A stretch of 64,000 bases of DNA from Desulfonatronovibrio hydrogenovorans DSM 9292 (GTDB taxonomy: Bacteria; Desulfobacterota; Desulfovibrionia; Desulfovibrionales; Desulfonatronovibrionaceae): the NCBI RefSeq assembly GCF_000686525.1, contig NZ_JMKT01000015.1:1-64000 (forward strand), in the 5' to 3' direction. Below the pieces are notes generated by a model. The model did not search any database. It saw only the letters and a list, made by a program, of their open reading frames with translations, and was not told where the DNA came from. How positions within the stretch are numbered: the stretch's first letter is position 1; each line of letters begins with the position of its first letter. A program made the position numbers and the translations under genes. Shown in pieces: positions 1 to 8,554 of the stretch.

Positions 1-1
1 C

Positions 2-1075
2 AAACTCCTGAACCTGTTGCCTGAGTGGAAGAATGAGCATCCCTTTCTAAGGGAAGCTCATTCCCAAATTCTGCAGCAAAGCCTGATTGACCTGGACCGG
101 GCTTACCAGAACTTTTTCAGAAGATTGAAACAGGGCGAAGATCCCGGCTATCCCAGGTACAAGAAAAAGTTTGTGCATGATAGTTTCAGATTTCCCCAGG
201 GATTTAAAGTCGAAGGCAGACATATATATCTGCCTAAGCTCGGTTGGTTCAGGTTCTACAAGAGTCAAGACATTGATGGAACCATGAAAAATGTCACCGT
301 CAGTCGCAGAGGTAAGCACTGGTATATTTCTGTTCAGGTGGAGCAGGAAATCCCTGATCCAATACCAACACAAAAGCCAAGTGTGGGTATTGATATGGGC
401 GTAGCCAGATTTTGCACTCTGTCTGATGGTACATTTTACACACCCCTTAATTCATTTAAAAGGCTGTCCAAGAAACTTGCCAGACTGCAGAGAGGCTTAG
501 CTCGAAAAGTCAAATTTTCAGAGAACTGGAAGAGAGCCAAGGCCAGAATAACCAGGCTGCATGAGAAAATTGCTGATGTGCGCAGGGACTATCTGCATAA
601 GTTGTCACGACTGATAGCCGACAAGTATGGGCTGGTGGTAGTTGAGGATTTGAGAGTCTGCAATATGAGTGCTTCAGCCAGGGGTACACTTGAGAGACCT
701 GGTAGAAATGTCAAAGCCAAGTCAGGTCTTAACAGGTCTATTCTGGATCAGGGCTGGAGTGAGTTTTTCAGACAGCTTGAATACAAGCTTTCATGGCTTG
801 GTGGCTGGCTGGAAAAAGTGAATCCAAGCAACACTTCAAGAACCTGCCCTGTATGCGGTCATACAGACAAGGAGAACCGCAGGAGTCAGAGCAGATTCAG
901 GTGTGTAAAGTGTCTGTTTGAAGGCAATGCTGACTACGTGGCAGCCATAAACATTCATACCGCAGGGCATGCGGGAATCAACGCCTGTGGAGATGGACGG
1001 CCATCGTTGAAGCAGGAACTACCGGGAAATAGTGATACAGTACCGACCTTTTTTCCTATCACGCCAACGGCGTGA
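2..1075 (+). CDS. tnpB: TnpB RNA-guided nuclease, 5' partial
   Basis: TnpB is the transposon-encoded RuvC-type nuclease that uses a guide RNA from the element's right end. The frame is open to the window's first bases, and residues preceding the first possible TTG (position 17) already fit the family, so the N-terminus is missing. The three RuvC acidic motifs are intact: GIDMGV, VVEDL and NADYVAAINI. A zinc finger CPVC...CVKC sits between the last two. About 358 residues are visible against a usual 370-420. With catalytic and zinc residues preserved, the nuclease is probably active. No TnpA-like gene is visible beside it. The C-terminal tail after NIHTAGHAGINACGDG is ordinary for the family. 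Confidence 0.9.
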   Translation, partial: KLLNLLPEWKNEHPFLREAHSQILQQSLIDLDRAYQNFFRRLKQGEDPGYPRYKKKFVHDSFRFPQGFKVEGRHIYLPKLGWFRFYKSQDIDGTMKNVTVSRRGKHWYISVQVEQEIPDPIPTQKPSVGIDMGVARFCTLSDGTFYTPLNSFKRLSKKLARLQRGLARKVKFSENWKRAKARITRLHEKIADVRRDYLHKLSRLIADKYGLVVVEDLRVCNMSASARGTLERPGRNVKAKSGLNRSILDQGWSEFFRQLEYKLSWLGGWLEKVNPSNTSRTCPVCGHTDKENRRSQSRFRCVKCLFEGNADYVAAINIHTAGHAGINACGDGRPSLKQELPGNSDTVPTFFPITPTA

Positions 1076-1086
1076 TTAAAAGGGAA

Positions 1087-1117
1087 TCCTCTTCCTTCAG
1101 GGAGAGGAGGATGTCAA
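1087..1117 (+). ncRNA. Right-end hairpin, predicted 3' scaffold of TnpB guide RNA (omegaRNA)
   Basis: TCCTCTTCC (1087-1095) pairs with GGGAGAGGA (1100-1108) around a TTCA loop, with one G-U pair. It is followed by GGATG and the TCAA that ends the element at 1117. In the family, the guide RNA spans the end of tnpB and this hairpin, and the bases just outside the element (from 1118) form the guide. The boundaries are inferred from family architecture. Confidence 0.55.
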
Positions 1118-1142
1118 TCGTCTAAAGATAAGAGGCCAGAGG

Positions 1143-1171
1143 TTGACAAAGCCAGAAAGGCTATTTAAATA
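1143..1171 (+). promoter_or_regulatory. Predicted sigma-70 promoter for the HesB-like selenoprotein gene
   Basis: A perfect -35 box TTGACA (1143-1148) is followed after 17 bases by TAAATA (1166-1171), a moderate -10 match. The ribosome binding site AAGGAGG (1187-1193) and ATG at 1203 follow directly. Confidence 0.45.
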
Positions 1172-1202
1172 TTCTTCCTTTCAAATAAGGAGGATTTTTT
1201 TG

Positions 1203-1502
1203 ATGTTTGAATTAACAGATTCTGCCAAGACTCAATTGGATAGGTACTTTGAAACTCAGGAAAAGTCGCCCATCAGGGTCTACATGGCTGCTGGCTGAGG
1301 CGGGCCAAGATTGGCTCTTGCTCTGGATGAGCAAAAAGACAGTGATAATATTTTTGATATTAAGGGGTTTCAGTTCCTGGTGGATAAAGCCCTCTTGGAC
1401 ACCGTAGCTCCCATTGAGGTGGACCTGACCGAAGCTGGATTTGTGGTCAACTCCAGTCTCAAAGTAGATCCTGCTGGTTGTTCTTCATGCACTTCCTGCT
1501 AG
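1203..1502 (+). CDS. HesB/IscA-like selenoprotein (UGA-encoded selenocysteine at codon 32)
   Basis: A 99-residue IscA/HesB-type iron-sulfur carrier-like protein. The gene starts at ATG 1203 behind AAGGAGG and reads MFELTDSAKTQLDRYF, then IRVYMAAG, an in-frame TGA (1296-1298), then GGPRLALALDE and onward in the same frame to the stop at 1500-1502. The TGA aligns with the first conserved cysteine of IscA, and the C-terminal cysteines are present in CSSCTSC. Good homology-like sequence on both sides of the TGA argues against a pseudogene. HesB-like selenoproteins are a known class in deltaproteobacteria. A hairpin fitting the bacterial SECIS rules lies just downstream. Automated callers would truncate it to 1311-1502. 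It probably handles Fe-S or redox chemistry; its exact role is not established. Confidence 0.88.
1318..1334 (+). promoter_or_regulatory. Bacterial SECIS element
   Basis: UUGCUC (1318-1323) and GAGCAA (1329-1334) form a 6-bp stem with loop UGGAU. The loop starts 25 bases after the UGA and has G at its second position. Both features match the published bacterial SECIS model: a guanine in the first two loop bases and a loop about 16-37 nt from the UGA. SelB would bind here to insert selenocysteine. Confidence 0.75.
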
Positions 1503-1570
1503 GCCGCTGATTGGTCTCCGGTTAATGGAGGCATAAAGCATAAAGGCTTGTTTGATTTCAAAATGATCTT

Positions 1571-1603
1571 AACGGCCATGTCCAAGGGCGTGGCCGTTTT
1601 TAT
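1571..1603 (+). terminator. Rho-independent terminator after the selenoprotein gene
   Basis: AACGGCCA (1571-1578) pairs with TGGCCGTT (1591-1598), and the stem runs into a T-rich tract ending near 1603. Confidence 0.75.
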
Positions 1604-1689
1604 TGAGGCTTGAATAGGATATTTATAATTAGATGCAGTTCCGGTTGCAAGAACGGGGACTATCAATCTGTTTAACGAGGTGGACTGAT

Positions 1690-1977
1690 ATGAAATGTGT
1701 GACAGTAAAAAAGGGAGTCAACTGTTCCTTTATGGCTTCCAGCGGCTGCTCCTTCAAAGATGGATTCTGCCTTCCAGTGGTGGAGAAGTGCGAAGGGTGC
1801 GATCGGACCAAAGAATTTGAGGGCAAGATATACTGCAACAGCTATCCTGATCCTGAAGCAAAGTGGGACCATGGGGCCTGCAATTTTGCCACTCATGTCC
1901 AGGCTGTTGTTGATAAGGCTGGAAAGGTCAAGATCAACCCCCTCAAAGCCTCCAAGAGAGCTGCCAGAGGTCGCTAA
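1690..1977 (+). CDS. PxxKW family cysteine-rich protein
   Basis: A 95-residue cytosolic protein with nine cysteines and the signature PDPEAKW, the PxxKW motif naming this family of small cysteine-rich proteins from sulfate-reducing and related deltaproteobacteria. The cysteines are spread as C-x8-C-x6-C-x6-C, then CEGC, C and C, which suggests metal or cluster binding, but no function is established. ATG 1690 is chosen over an upstream in-frame start (1633) because GAGGTG (1677-1682) sits 7 bases before it and the family begins MKC. It follows the selenoprotein's terminator, so it is probably transcribed separately. The basic C-terminus (KASKRAARGR) is notable. Confidence 0.8.
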   Translation: MKCVTVKKGVNCSFMASSGCSFKDGFCLPVVEKCEGCDRTKEFEGKIYCNSYPDPEAKWDHGACNFATHVQAVVDKAGKVKINPLKASKRAARGR

Positions 1978-2063
1978 TTCTTTGCCATCCCTGGTCTTTT
2001 TTCATTTATCTTAAAAATGAAATCTGATGAGGCCAGGGTCTGGCCATACTGCTAGGGGCTTTT

Positions 2064-3287
2064 ATGAGCCGGATATCCCAATATTTGGACGATCAAAAAG
2101 ATCTGGTAGTCCATCTTCAGCAGAAGCTGGTGGCCATTCCAGCCCTTGGTCCGGATAACAACGGTCAGGGTGAAAAGGCCAAGGCAGACTTTTTGTTATC
2201 TTACCTTAAAGATACCGGCTTTGATGAAATCATTGAAGTCAATTGTCCTGATGAGCGGGCCCAGGGTGGCTACCGTCCCAATATTGTGGCCAGGATTCCG
2301 GGTAAAAAAACCGACAAAACCCTTTGGATCATTTCCCATCTGGACATTGTTCCAACCGGGGATTTAAGCCTTTGGGAAAGTGATCCGTTCACACTTCGGG
2401 TAGACGGTGATCTCATCTATGGCCGGGGAGTTGAAGACAACCATCAGGGACTGGTTTCTTCAATTCTGGCGGCCAAGTCCTTTTTGGATCTGGAAGTCCG
2501 ACCTGAGATCAACATAGGATTGATCATGGTGGCCGACGAAGAAACTGGAAACAAGTATGGCCTTCCCTTTGTTCTTGACCAGAAAAAAGAACTCTTTGGC
2601 AGGGATGATCTGTTTCTTGTTCCGGACTTTGGAACCCCGGACTCCAAGATGGTTGAAGTCGCTGAAAAAAGCATGCTCTGGCAGAAGGTCACTGTTTCCG
2701 GCCGACAATGCCACGCTTCCAGGCCTGACAAGGGAATAAATACTCTGGTTGCATCAGCAGCCTTTATTCTTAAACTTGAGGAACTGCATAACTTTTTTTC
2801 TGATCAAAGTGAGCTCTTCAGCCCGCCGGGTTCCACTTTCTGTCCTACCAAGAAGGAAGCAAACGTTCCCAATATCAACACCATTCCCGGAATGGATGTG
2901 TTTTACCTTGATTGCCGGGTTCTGCCCAATTACAGGCTGGAAGCAGTCCTTGAGAAAATCAGGGAGCTGGGTGCTGGGATTGAGGAAAAATACAGGGTGA
3001 AAATTGGTTATGAAACCGTTCTTCTTGAACAGGCAGCTCCATTTACTGATCCGTCCAGCGAAATCGTGGTCGAGTTGACCAAAGCCATAACAACAATTCG
3101 GAATGTTGAACCCGTGGCCCAGGGAATAGGCGGCGGGACTGTGGCCTCTTTTCTGAGACACAAAGGTTTTGATGCAGTAGTCTGGGCCACGCTGACCGGA
3201 ACAGCCCACCAGCCCAATGAATGCTCCAGTATAAGTAATACCATAAATGACGCCAAGGTAATGGCCTTCATGGCCAGTCCCTGGTAG
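2064..3287 (+). CDS. M20 family metallo-hydrolase (ArgE/DapE-like)
   Basis: A 407-residue zinc-dependent amidohydrolase of the peptidase M20 family. Metal-ligand and catalytic motifs are visible in order: SHLDIVPTGD (His and catalytic Asp), GRGVEDNHQG (bridging Asp), ADEETG (general-base and ligand Glu), PDFGTPD, and a C-terminal GTAHQPNE histidine. The dimerisation insert is present after the SGRQCHASRP segment. Length is normal. Family members remove acyl groups from amino acids or succinyl-diaminopimelate, or cleave dipeptides; the substrate cannot be read from sequence. It lies 9 bases before mnmG and is probably cotranscribed with it. Confidence 0.85.
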   Translation: MSRISQYLDDQKDLVVHLQQKLVAIPALGPDNNGQGEKAKADFLLSYLKDTGFDEIIEVNCPDERAQGGYRPNIVARIPGKKTDKTLWIISHLDIVPTGDLSLWESDPFTLRVDGDLIYGRGVEDNHQGLVSSILAAKSFLDLEVRPEINIGLIMVADEETGNKYGLPFVLDQKKELFGRDDLFLVPDFGTPDSKMVEVAEKSMLWQKVTVSGRQCHASRPDKGINTLVASAAFILKLEELHNFFSDQSELFSPPGSTFCPTKKEANVPNINTIPGMDVFYLDCRVLPNYRLEAVLEKIRELGAGIEEKYRVKIGYETVLLEQAAPFTDPSSEIVVELTKAITTIRNVEPVAQGIGGGTVASFLRHKGFDAVVWATLTGTAHQPNECSSISNTINDAKVMAFMASPW

Positions 3288-3296
3288 TTCACTCCC

Positions 3297-5183
3297 ATGC
3301 AGAAAACCCCTCCTCCCGATGTCTTTGACGTTTTGGTTGTGGGAGCAGGCCATGCAGGATGCGAGGCCTCCCATGCCTCAGCCCGTCTTGGGTTCAAGAC
3401 ACTTCTTTTGACCATTAATGTGGACCGGATCGGTCATCTCTCCTGCAATCCAGCCATTGGCGGACTGGCCAAGGGGCATATGGTCAGGGAAATCGACGCC
3501 CTGGGCGGAGCCATGGGAATCTGGGCCGACAAGGCCGGGATTCAGTTCAGAAGGCTTAACACCAGGAAAGGCCCTGCAGTCCGTTCAACAAGAGCTCAGA
3601 TAGACCGAAAGAAATACCTGGAAGTGGTTCAGGAGACGCTTTTCAACCTGGAGAACCTTTATATCAGAGAAGCCTCGGTTGAAGAAATAATTGTTAAGGA
3701 TTCACAAGTCCAGGCAGTCAGGACCAGGATTGGTGAAATCATACCTTGCAAAACCCTGATTCTGACCACTGGAACTTTCATGCAGGGACTGATCCATATT
3801 GGCATGGATAACTATCAGGGAGGCAGGCTTGGTGATCCGGCCAGCACCGGACTGTCAGATTCATTAAGAAAGCTGGGTCTTGAGCTGGGACGCCTGAAGA
3901 CCGGGACTGTGCCCAGGCTTTTGAAGGACAGTGTGGATTTCAATTCTTTAGAGGTCCAGCACGGGGACTCTCCACCGCCACTATTCAGTTTCTGGGAGAA
4001 ATCAGAGCTTTTGTCCCAGCTTCCATGTCATGTTACTTATACCAATGAGAGAACCCACCAGGTAATCAGGAAAGGCTTTGACCGGTCCCCCATGTTTCAG
4101 GGAGTGATCAAGGGTACTGGAGCCAGGTATTGTCCGTCCATAGAGGATAAAGTGGCCAGGTTTCCCGACAAGGACAGGCATCAGATTTTTGTTGAACCTG
4201 AGGGATTATCCAGTTTTGAGGTCTATCCCAACGGCATACCCACCAGCCTTCCCCTGGATATTCAAAAAGAAATGCTGTCAACAATCCCGGGCCTGGAAAA
4301 GGCCATGATTGTCCGGCCCGGCTACGCCATTGAATATGATTTTATTTTCCCCACCCAGCTTAAGCCCACCCTTGAGACCAAAGCAGTGTCCGGGTTATAC
4401 TCGGCAGGTCAGATTAATGGTACATCTGGCTATGAAGAAGCCGCAGCCCAGGGGCTGTGGGCGGCCATAAACGCCTGCTTGATGCTGGGAGGACAAGATG
4501 AATTTGTGCTTAAGCGAAGTGAAGCCTATATGGGTGTCCTGGTGGATGATCTGGTCACCAAAGGGACTACTGAACCCTACCGGATGTTTACTTCCAGGGC
4601 TGAGTACCGGCTTTTGCTGAGGGAGGATAATGCTGATCAGAGGCTGACTCCCAGGGGCAGGGAGCTTGGTCTGGTTAAGGATGTTCAATGGGAGATTTTC
4701 AGGTCAAAGCTAGATCGGATAAATAAACTCAAAGATACCCTGATGGGAACAATGATCCGACCTGATTTGGCCACCAGGCAAGCACTGGAAAAAATTCAGG
4801 CTGCTGTACCCAAAAAGGCGATCAGTCTGGCTGAGCTTTTAAGACAGCCAAATCTTGAGATATCATCTTTTGATGAATTTCTGCCTTCTGTCAGTGCCCT
4901 TGATCCGGAAATTCTTGACCAAGTCCAGATAGAGATCAAATTTGAAGGTTATCTTAAGCGTCAAGATGAGCTGGTGCGCAGATCAGAATATCTTGAAAAC
5001 TACGAGCTGCCCCAGGATGCAGATTATGCAAAAGTTCCAGGGCTTTCAGCCGAGGTAGTGGAAAAGCTGGGAACAGTCAGGCCCAGAACCCTTGGCCAGG
5101 CAGGTCGGATTTCCGGAGTAACTCCTGCTGCTCTTTCTGCCTTGGAGGTTTATTTCAAGGCACTTGGAAGTACTTCTCGCTAG
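3297..5183 (+). CDS. mnmG: tRNA uridine-5-carboxymethylaminomethyl(34) synthesis enzyme MnmG (GidA)
   Basis: A full-length 628-residue MnmG. With MnmE it installs the carboxymethylaminomethyl group on wobble U34 of certain tRNAs, using FAD and methylene-tetrahydrofolate. The N-terminal FAD dinucleotide motif [11 protein letters not shown] is followed by the family signature [11 protein letters not shown] and GGAMG. The central [18 protein letters not shown] motif and the C-terminal helical MnmE-binding domain ([13 protein letters not shown]) are present. The start at ATG 3297 is close behind the M20 gene, with a weak ribosome site. No mnmE is seen here. Confidence 0.97.
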   Translation: MQKTPPPDVFDVLVVGAGHAGCEASHASARLGFKTLLLTINVDRIGHLSCNPAIGGLAKGHMVREIDALGGAMGIWADKAGIQFRRLNTRKGPAVRSTRAQIDRKKYLEVVQETLFNLENLYIREASVEEIIVKDSQVQAVRTRIGEIIPCKTLILTTGTFMQGLIHIGMDNYQGGRLGDPASTGLSDSLRKLGLELGRLKTGTVPRLLKDSVDFNSLEVQHGDSPPPLFSFWEKSELLSQLPCHVTYTNERTHQVIRKGFDRSPMFQGVIKGTGARYCPSIEDKVARFPDKDRHQIFVEPEGLSSFEVYPNGIPTSLPLDIQKEMLSTIPGLEKAMIVRPGYAIEYDFIFPTQLKPTLETKAVSGLYSAGQINGTSGYEEAAAQGLWAAINACLMLGGQDEFVLKRSEAYMGVLVDDLVTKGTTEPYRMFTSRAEYRLLLREDNADQRLTPRGRELGLVKDVQWEIFRSKLDRINKLKDTLMGTMIRPDLATRQALEKIQAAVPKKAISLAELLRQPNLEISSFDEFLPSVSALDPEILDQVQIEIKFEGYLKRQDELVRRSEYLENYELPQDADYAKVPGLSAEVVEKLGTVRPRTLGQAGRISGVTPAALSALEVYFKALGSTSR

Positions 5184-5269
5184 ACTGGATCTAGTTCCTG
5201 AATTCCTTTCTGCAGGGCTTGGGATATTCTTTCTTTCCTTTGGCTAGGGATAGGGTTAATAGTTAGTTT

Positions 5270-6058
5270 ATGAGCGTTGCTTTTGTCTGCAATCTCGGGC
5301 GGGCTTTTCTGGATCGTTTCCAGACCTACAACCAGGCTTGGTCCATTCTGGCCAGGTCGATGAGTTCTTTTTTCCGACTGGCCCTTTTTAACAGGGCTGT
5401 TTCCCATGTCTTTGCCCGTGAGGTTTATCACACAGCTTACCGTTCTTTGCCCGTCACCTTCCTGGCTTCTTTGATCATCGGCGCTATAGTAGTCACATAT
5501 CTTGTTTCTCTTCTGACCCGTTTCGGGGCCTATGAATTTATTGGAGAATATATTGTAACGGTCAACCTTCACGAGGTCGGGCCCATTATTTGTTCAATTA
5601 TTGTTTTGTTGAAATCAGGTTCCAGGGTTGTGTCGGATGTTGCCCAGATGAAGATTAACAGGGAGTTGAATACCCTTTATTATTTGAATATTCCTGTTGA
5701 TCGTTACCTGATGATGCCCATGATTCTTGCGTTTGCCTTTGCCGGCCCCTGCCTTAATCTGCTTTTTGGGGTGGTTTCCATTATCGGCGGTTTTCTGGTT
5801 CTTGGTTATCTGCATGATCTGACTTTTGCCAACTACCTTGGAATGATTGGAACAGCATTGGATCTGGAAACATTTTTTGTGGCCTTTTTCAAGCCAATGC
5901 TTATGTGCATTGCTGTGGCAGCGGTTTCAATTCAAAAAGGCATGAGCGTTAATTATTCATTGACCGAGGTCCCAGTGAGACTTATTCAGGGACTTATGCA
6001 TGTAATCGGATTGATTATACTTATTGAGCTTGTTTTTGTGCTTGGCTATCTGTGGTAG
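5270..6058 (+). CDS. mlaE: MlaE-family lipid ABC transporter permease
   Basis: A 262-residue integral inner-membrane protein of the MlaE/YrbE family, with about five hydrophobic segments and the conserved stretch around GPIICSIIVLLKSGSRVVSD (family core GP..T....AGR.GS...A). MlaE proteins form the channel of MCE transporters, which move phospholipids between the inner and outer membranes. It heads a cluster with an ATPase-like protein, an MCE-domain protein and a lipoprotein, the usual mla order. The core motif differs from E. coli in having KSGSRV in place of AGRVGS-like residues. Start ATG 5270 gives the normal length. Confidence 0.85.
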   Translation: MSVAFVCNLGRAFLDRFQTYNQAWSILARSMSSFFRLALFNRAVSHVFAREVYHTAYRSLPVTFLASLIIGAIVVTYLVSLLTRFGAYEFIGEYIVTVNLHEVGPIICSIIVLLKSGSRVVSDVAQMKINRELNTLYYLNIPVDRYLMMPMILAFAFAGPCLNLLFGVVSIIGGFLVLGYLHDLTFANYLGMIGTALDLETFFVAFFKPMLMCIAVAAVSIQKGMSVNYSLTEVPVRLIQGLMHVIGLIILIELVFVLGYLW

Positions 6059-6117
6059 CCCCTTTGTGGATAAATTATCTGTTGTTGTCCTGAGTGTTTT
6101 TGGGAAAGGATGAATCT

Positions 6118-6657
6118 ATGATCCGGACTGGATCAGGCATTGATCATGGAATAAAATCAACAATAAGTGATCTGCTCCTTGAGGGTTCAAACCTGTTGCT
6201 GGTGTGTCCTTCAAAAAGCCGGGACAGCTTGTTGCAGAATATGATTGTCCAGTCCCAGGGGCATATCGGGATAATCAGCGATGATTTTCCTTTTTTGTCT
6301 TCTCTGAGTGTGATTGAGAATGTGGCTCTTAGCAATATGTTTCACCAAAACGTTTCTTTGGAAAGGGTCAAAGCCAGGTTTGGAGATTATCTGGCCAAGG
6401 CTGGCCTTGAAGAGTATCTTTGGAAGAGTCCAAGGCTTCTTCCTCATGTCAAGCTGGTGCTGGCCAAGCTGTTGCGATGTGTGTGTTCCGGCAACAGCAT
6501 AGTTTTCATGGGGTCCCCCCGGATTGATGACGCCAGGGTAGTTCTGGACTGGATTCGGGACAATTCTGTTCCGGTCAAGCTCTGGATATCCTGTGTTGAT
6601 GAGGAGGCTGCAATGTTCGATGACCTGGCTCTCAAACAGGTTGATTTCGCAGGTTAG
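6118..6657 (+). CDS. Degenerate MlaF-like ABC ATPase (predicted catalytically dead)
   Basis: A 179-residue protein at the mlaF position between mlaE and mlaD. The Q-loop region is recognisable: IGIISDDFPFLSSLSVIENV resembles the MlaF pattern ending in LTVFENVA. The P-loop is replaced by CPSKSRDS with no GKS/T, the LSGG signature is absent (RLLPHVKLVLAKLL stands there) and the Walker B region reads SIVFMGSP with no Asp-Glu. It is also about 70 residues shorter than a functional ATPase. ATG 6118 is preferred because GAAAGGA lies 7 bases upstream. The frame and ribosome site are intact, so it is probably expressed and may be structural or regulatory. It could also be a decaying gene. Confidence 0.7.
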   Translation: MIRTGSGIDHGIKSTISDLLLEGSNLLLVCPSKSRDSLLQNMIVQSQGHIGIISDDFPFLSSLSVIENVALSNMFHQNVSLERVKARFGDYLAKAGLEEYLWKSPRLLPHVKLVLAKLLRCVCSGNSIVFMGSPRIDDARVVLDWIRDNSVPVKLWISCVDEEAAMFDDLALKQVDFAG

Positions 6658-6730
6658 AAGCTGAATATTTTGATAGCTTTGCTGGATCAGCAAAGGGTTT
6701 TTGTTTAAACCATTATTTTCAGGACAAATT

Positions 6731-7711
6731 GTGAAAGACGGTTATAGAAGTGTTGAATTCCGGGCTGGGCTTCTGGTCATTTTTTTCATGGTGGCCCTGG
6801 TTTCAATCTTTTTATATATAGGTTTCAAAAAAGAGCTTTTTGCTGAAAGGGTGACTTACTACGTCATCAGTGACACCGGGGAGAGGATTGAACGGGGCAT
6901 CCCGGTGCGGCTTTCCGGGTTCAGGATCGGTCAGGTGGAGAATGTATCCCTGGACGCAGTGGACTTTGTGACCATAGAAATCCGGATATTAAAAAAATAT
7001 CAGCGCTGGATGGTTGAAGATTCCAAGATCATCCTGGACCAGGAAGGAATCATCGGCAAACCCTATTTAAAACTCCTACCCGGGAGTGAGGATGCCCAGG
7101 TCCTTGAGGCAGAAAGTCGGATCAGGCTGGACAAGGTTGGGGGCATAAGCGAGTTAATAGAGCAGGCTCAGCCAGTTATGGATGATTTAAAGGCCATTGT
7201 AGCCAATATCAGAAGTATTACAGACCAGCTTCTTCTGGAGGATGGTCCTGTCCAGGTGGTTTTGGGAAATATCCAGGAAATGACCACCAGGCTGAATGAG
7301 AGCCAGGGACTGGTCTATTACCTTGTTGAAGATCCAAGGCCTGTGGAAAAGGTGGAAAACATCCTGGCTGGACTGGATGATCTGGCCAGAAGCTTTGAAG
7401 ACCTGGTTGAAAGCGGGATAGTTGTTGTGGATGGCTTAAAGCCGATAGAACAGGAGTTCCTGGGGATAACCCGGGAAGCAAGGGAGTTTGTGGGCGAACT
7501 AAGGGGAATCAGGTCGGATATCGCTCCTATAGTAGAAAATCTGTCGGATTTCAGCTTTGAGCTGAAAAGAGCGGGTCAGGACATGTACAGGATCAGACAG
7601 GAGGGCGAGTATGCCCTGCGCCTGGGGACAGAACTTTTGCACAGACTATCTGACACCTGGCCTCTCAGCCGGCCTGAGCCGGATTATGACAGAAGTTTTC
7701 CCCTGCCGTGA
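6731..7711 (+). CDS. mlaD: MlaD/MCE domain-containing protein
   Basis: A protein of about 326 residues with one N-terminal membrane helix (LLVIFFMVALVSIFLYIGF) and a single MCE domain, recognisable by GIPVRLSGFRIGQVENVSLD and the segment ending GIIGKPYLKLLPGS. A helical C-terminal region of about 180 residues follows. MCE proteins are anchored in the inner membrane and form hexameric rings or tubes that carry lipids across the periplasm. GTG 6731 is chosen because AGGA lies 6 bases before it; a TTG at 6701 would add ten residues but has a poorly spaced ribosome site. It belongs to the mlaE cluster and its long C-terminal helix suggests a tube-like extension. Confidence 0.85.
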   Translation: MKDGYRSVEFRAGLLVIFFMVALVSIFLYIGFKKELFAERVTYYVISDTGERIERGIPVRLSGFRIGQVENVSLDAVDFVTIEIRILKKYQRWMVEDSKIILDQEGIIGKPYLKLLPGSEDAQVLEAESRIRLDKVGGISELIEQAQPVMDDLKAIVANIRSITDQLLLEDGPVQVVLGNIQEMTTRLNESQGLVYYLVEDPRPVEKVENILAGLDDLARSFEDLVESGIVVVDGLKPIEQEFLGITREAREFVGELRGIRSDIAPIVENLSDFSFELKRAGQDMYRIRQEGEYALRLGTELLHRLSDTWPLSRPEPDYDRSFPLP

Positions 7712-7753
7712 ATATTTTTCCCGGGGTGCATGGACCTTGGTCATGCTTAGCTC

Positions 7754-8548
7754 ATGACTATTCTAACAGCAAAAGCTCTCAAGAGAAAAATGTCTCAACG
7801 TAAACCATTTTTTTATCAGCTACTGGCCTTTCTGGTCATATTGCCGGTTATTATGATCAGTGGTTGTACAAGCCGTCCCGGACCGCTATACCCCCCGGCT
7901 GACAGCGTCAGGCTGGCCGATGTTCAGCGTCTGGAATTCGTCAACGCCTATTTGCAGGGAAAGTTGTGTCAGGCCGGAATCCTTCTTGCAAAAAGCAATG
8001 ATAACTATCTGGCTCAGGATGATTTTTGCTCGGTTTCGAGGAACTTTTTGATTGCCTATAAGCTGACCTCCTATTCTGGATCACCCAGGAAAGAACTGCT
8101 GGAAAAGGCTTTTGAAGCTGCTCTTTTTGACCACGGTTGCTGGCCTGATTTGCAGGAAAGTCAAGACCTGCTGGCCGGTTCAGACAAGGATGCTCGCTAC
8201 CTTGACCTGATTGAAGAACAGAACTTTATGCGGCTGAAAAGGGAGCTTCACCAAGAAGAAGACCCATTGTTTGCCTCGGTCTACTGGCGGAAAAGTGCTC
8301 AAGAGGCCATTAAGGCCTACCAGAAGGATCTGGCCCTGGAGTTTGTCCAGCAGGCAAGGGCCATAGACTCAGCTCAAGGCTGGGTTGTTTTTTTGATCAA
8401 AGACTGGAAGCTTTTGAGCCAACTGGATATTGAATCTTATGACAAAGATTTTATTGAAAAAAGGATAAAAATACTTGAAAATGCACTTCAGATTTGTCCC
8501 AACGGTCCGCAGTATTTTCCAGATCCAAGGACGACCGACAATCCTTAA
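7754..8548 (+). CDS. Predicted lipoprotein of the mla cluster
   Basis: A 264-residue lipoprotein: after a basic N-terminus and hydrophobic stretch (LLAFLVILPVIM) comes the lipobox ISGC, so Cys would be lipidated. The mature part is helical and repeat-like, rich in Leu, Ala, Asp and Tyr, with paired cysteines (KLCQ...DFCS, HGCW). No domain was recognised. Its position right after mlaD suggests an envelope partner of the lipid transporter, perhaps outer-membrane anchored. An internal ATG at 7790 (MSQRKPFF) would give a more typical short signal peptide and is an equally plausible start. Confidence 0.6.
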   Translation: MTILTAKALKRKMSQRKPFFYQLLAFLVILPVIMISGCTSRPGPLYPPADSVRLADVQRLEFVNAYLQGKLCQAGILLAKSNDNYLAQDDFCSVSRNFLIAYKLTSYSGSPRKELLEKAFEAALFDHGCWPDLQESQDLLAGSDKDARYLDLIEEQNFMRLKRELHQEEDPLFASVYWRKSAQEAIKAYQKDLALEFVQQARAIDSAQGWVVFLIKDWKLLSQLDIESYDKDFIEKRIKILENALQICPNGPQYFPDPRTTDNP

Positions 8549-8554
8549 TCCTTC

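Larger units (their letters stand above)
1..1117 (+). mobile_element. IS200/IS605-type element (TnpB part, right end)
   Basis: The first 1.1 kb is the right-hand part of an IS200/IS605 (IS1341-like) element. It holds a tnpB gene entering from the left edge, followed closely by a 9-bp hairpin and the sequence GAGGATGTCAA. In IS605-family elements a subterminal hairpin followed by a short tetranucleotide such as TCAA marks the right cleavage site, here ending at 1117. The left end, TAM and any tnpA lie outside the window, so autonomy cannot be judged. The same 11-base terminus recurs at 32654-32664. Confidence 0.75.

Noticed and set aside
1296-1298. TGA as a premature stop making a pseudogene
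   Set aside because: Homology, the Cys-aligned position, the SECIS hairpin and a clean frame on both sides fit a selenoprotein better.
2754-3374. 206-codon minus-strand open frame
   Set aside because: It is antisense to the M20 hydrolase and mnmG, both clearly real genes.
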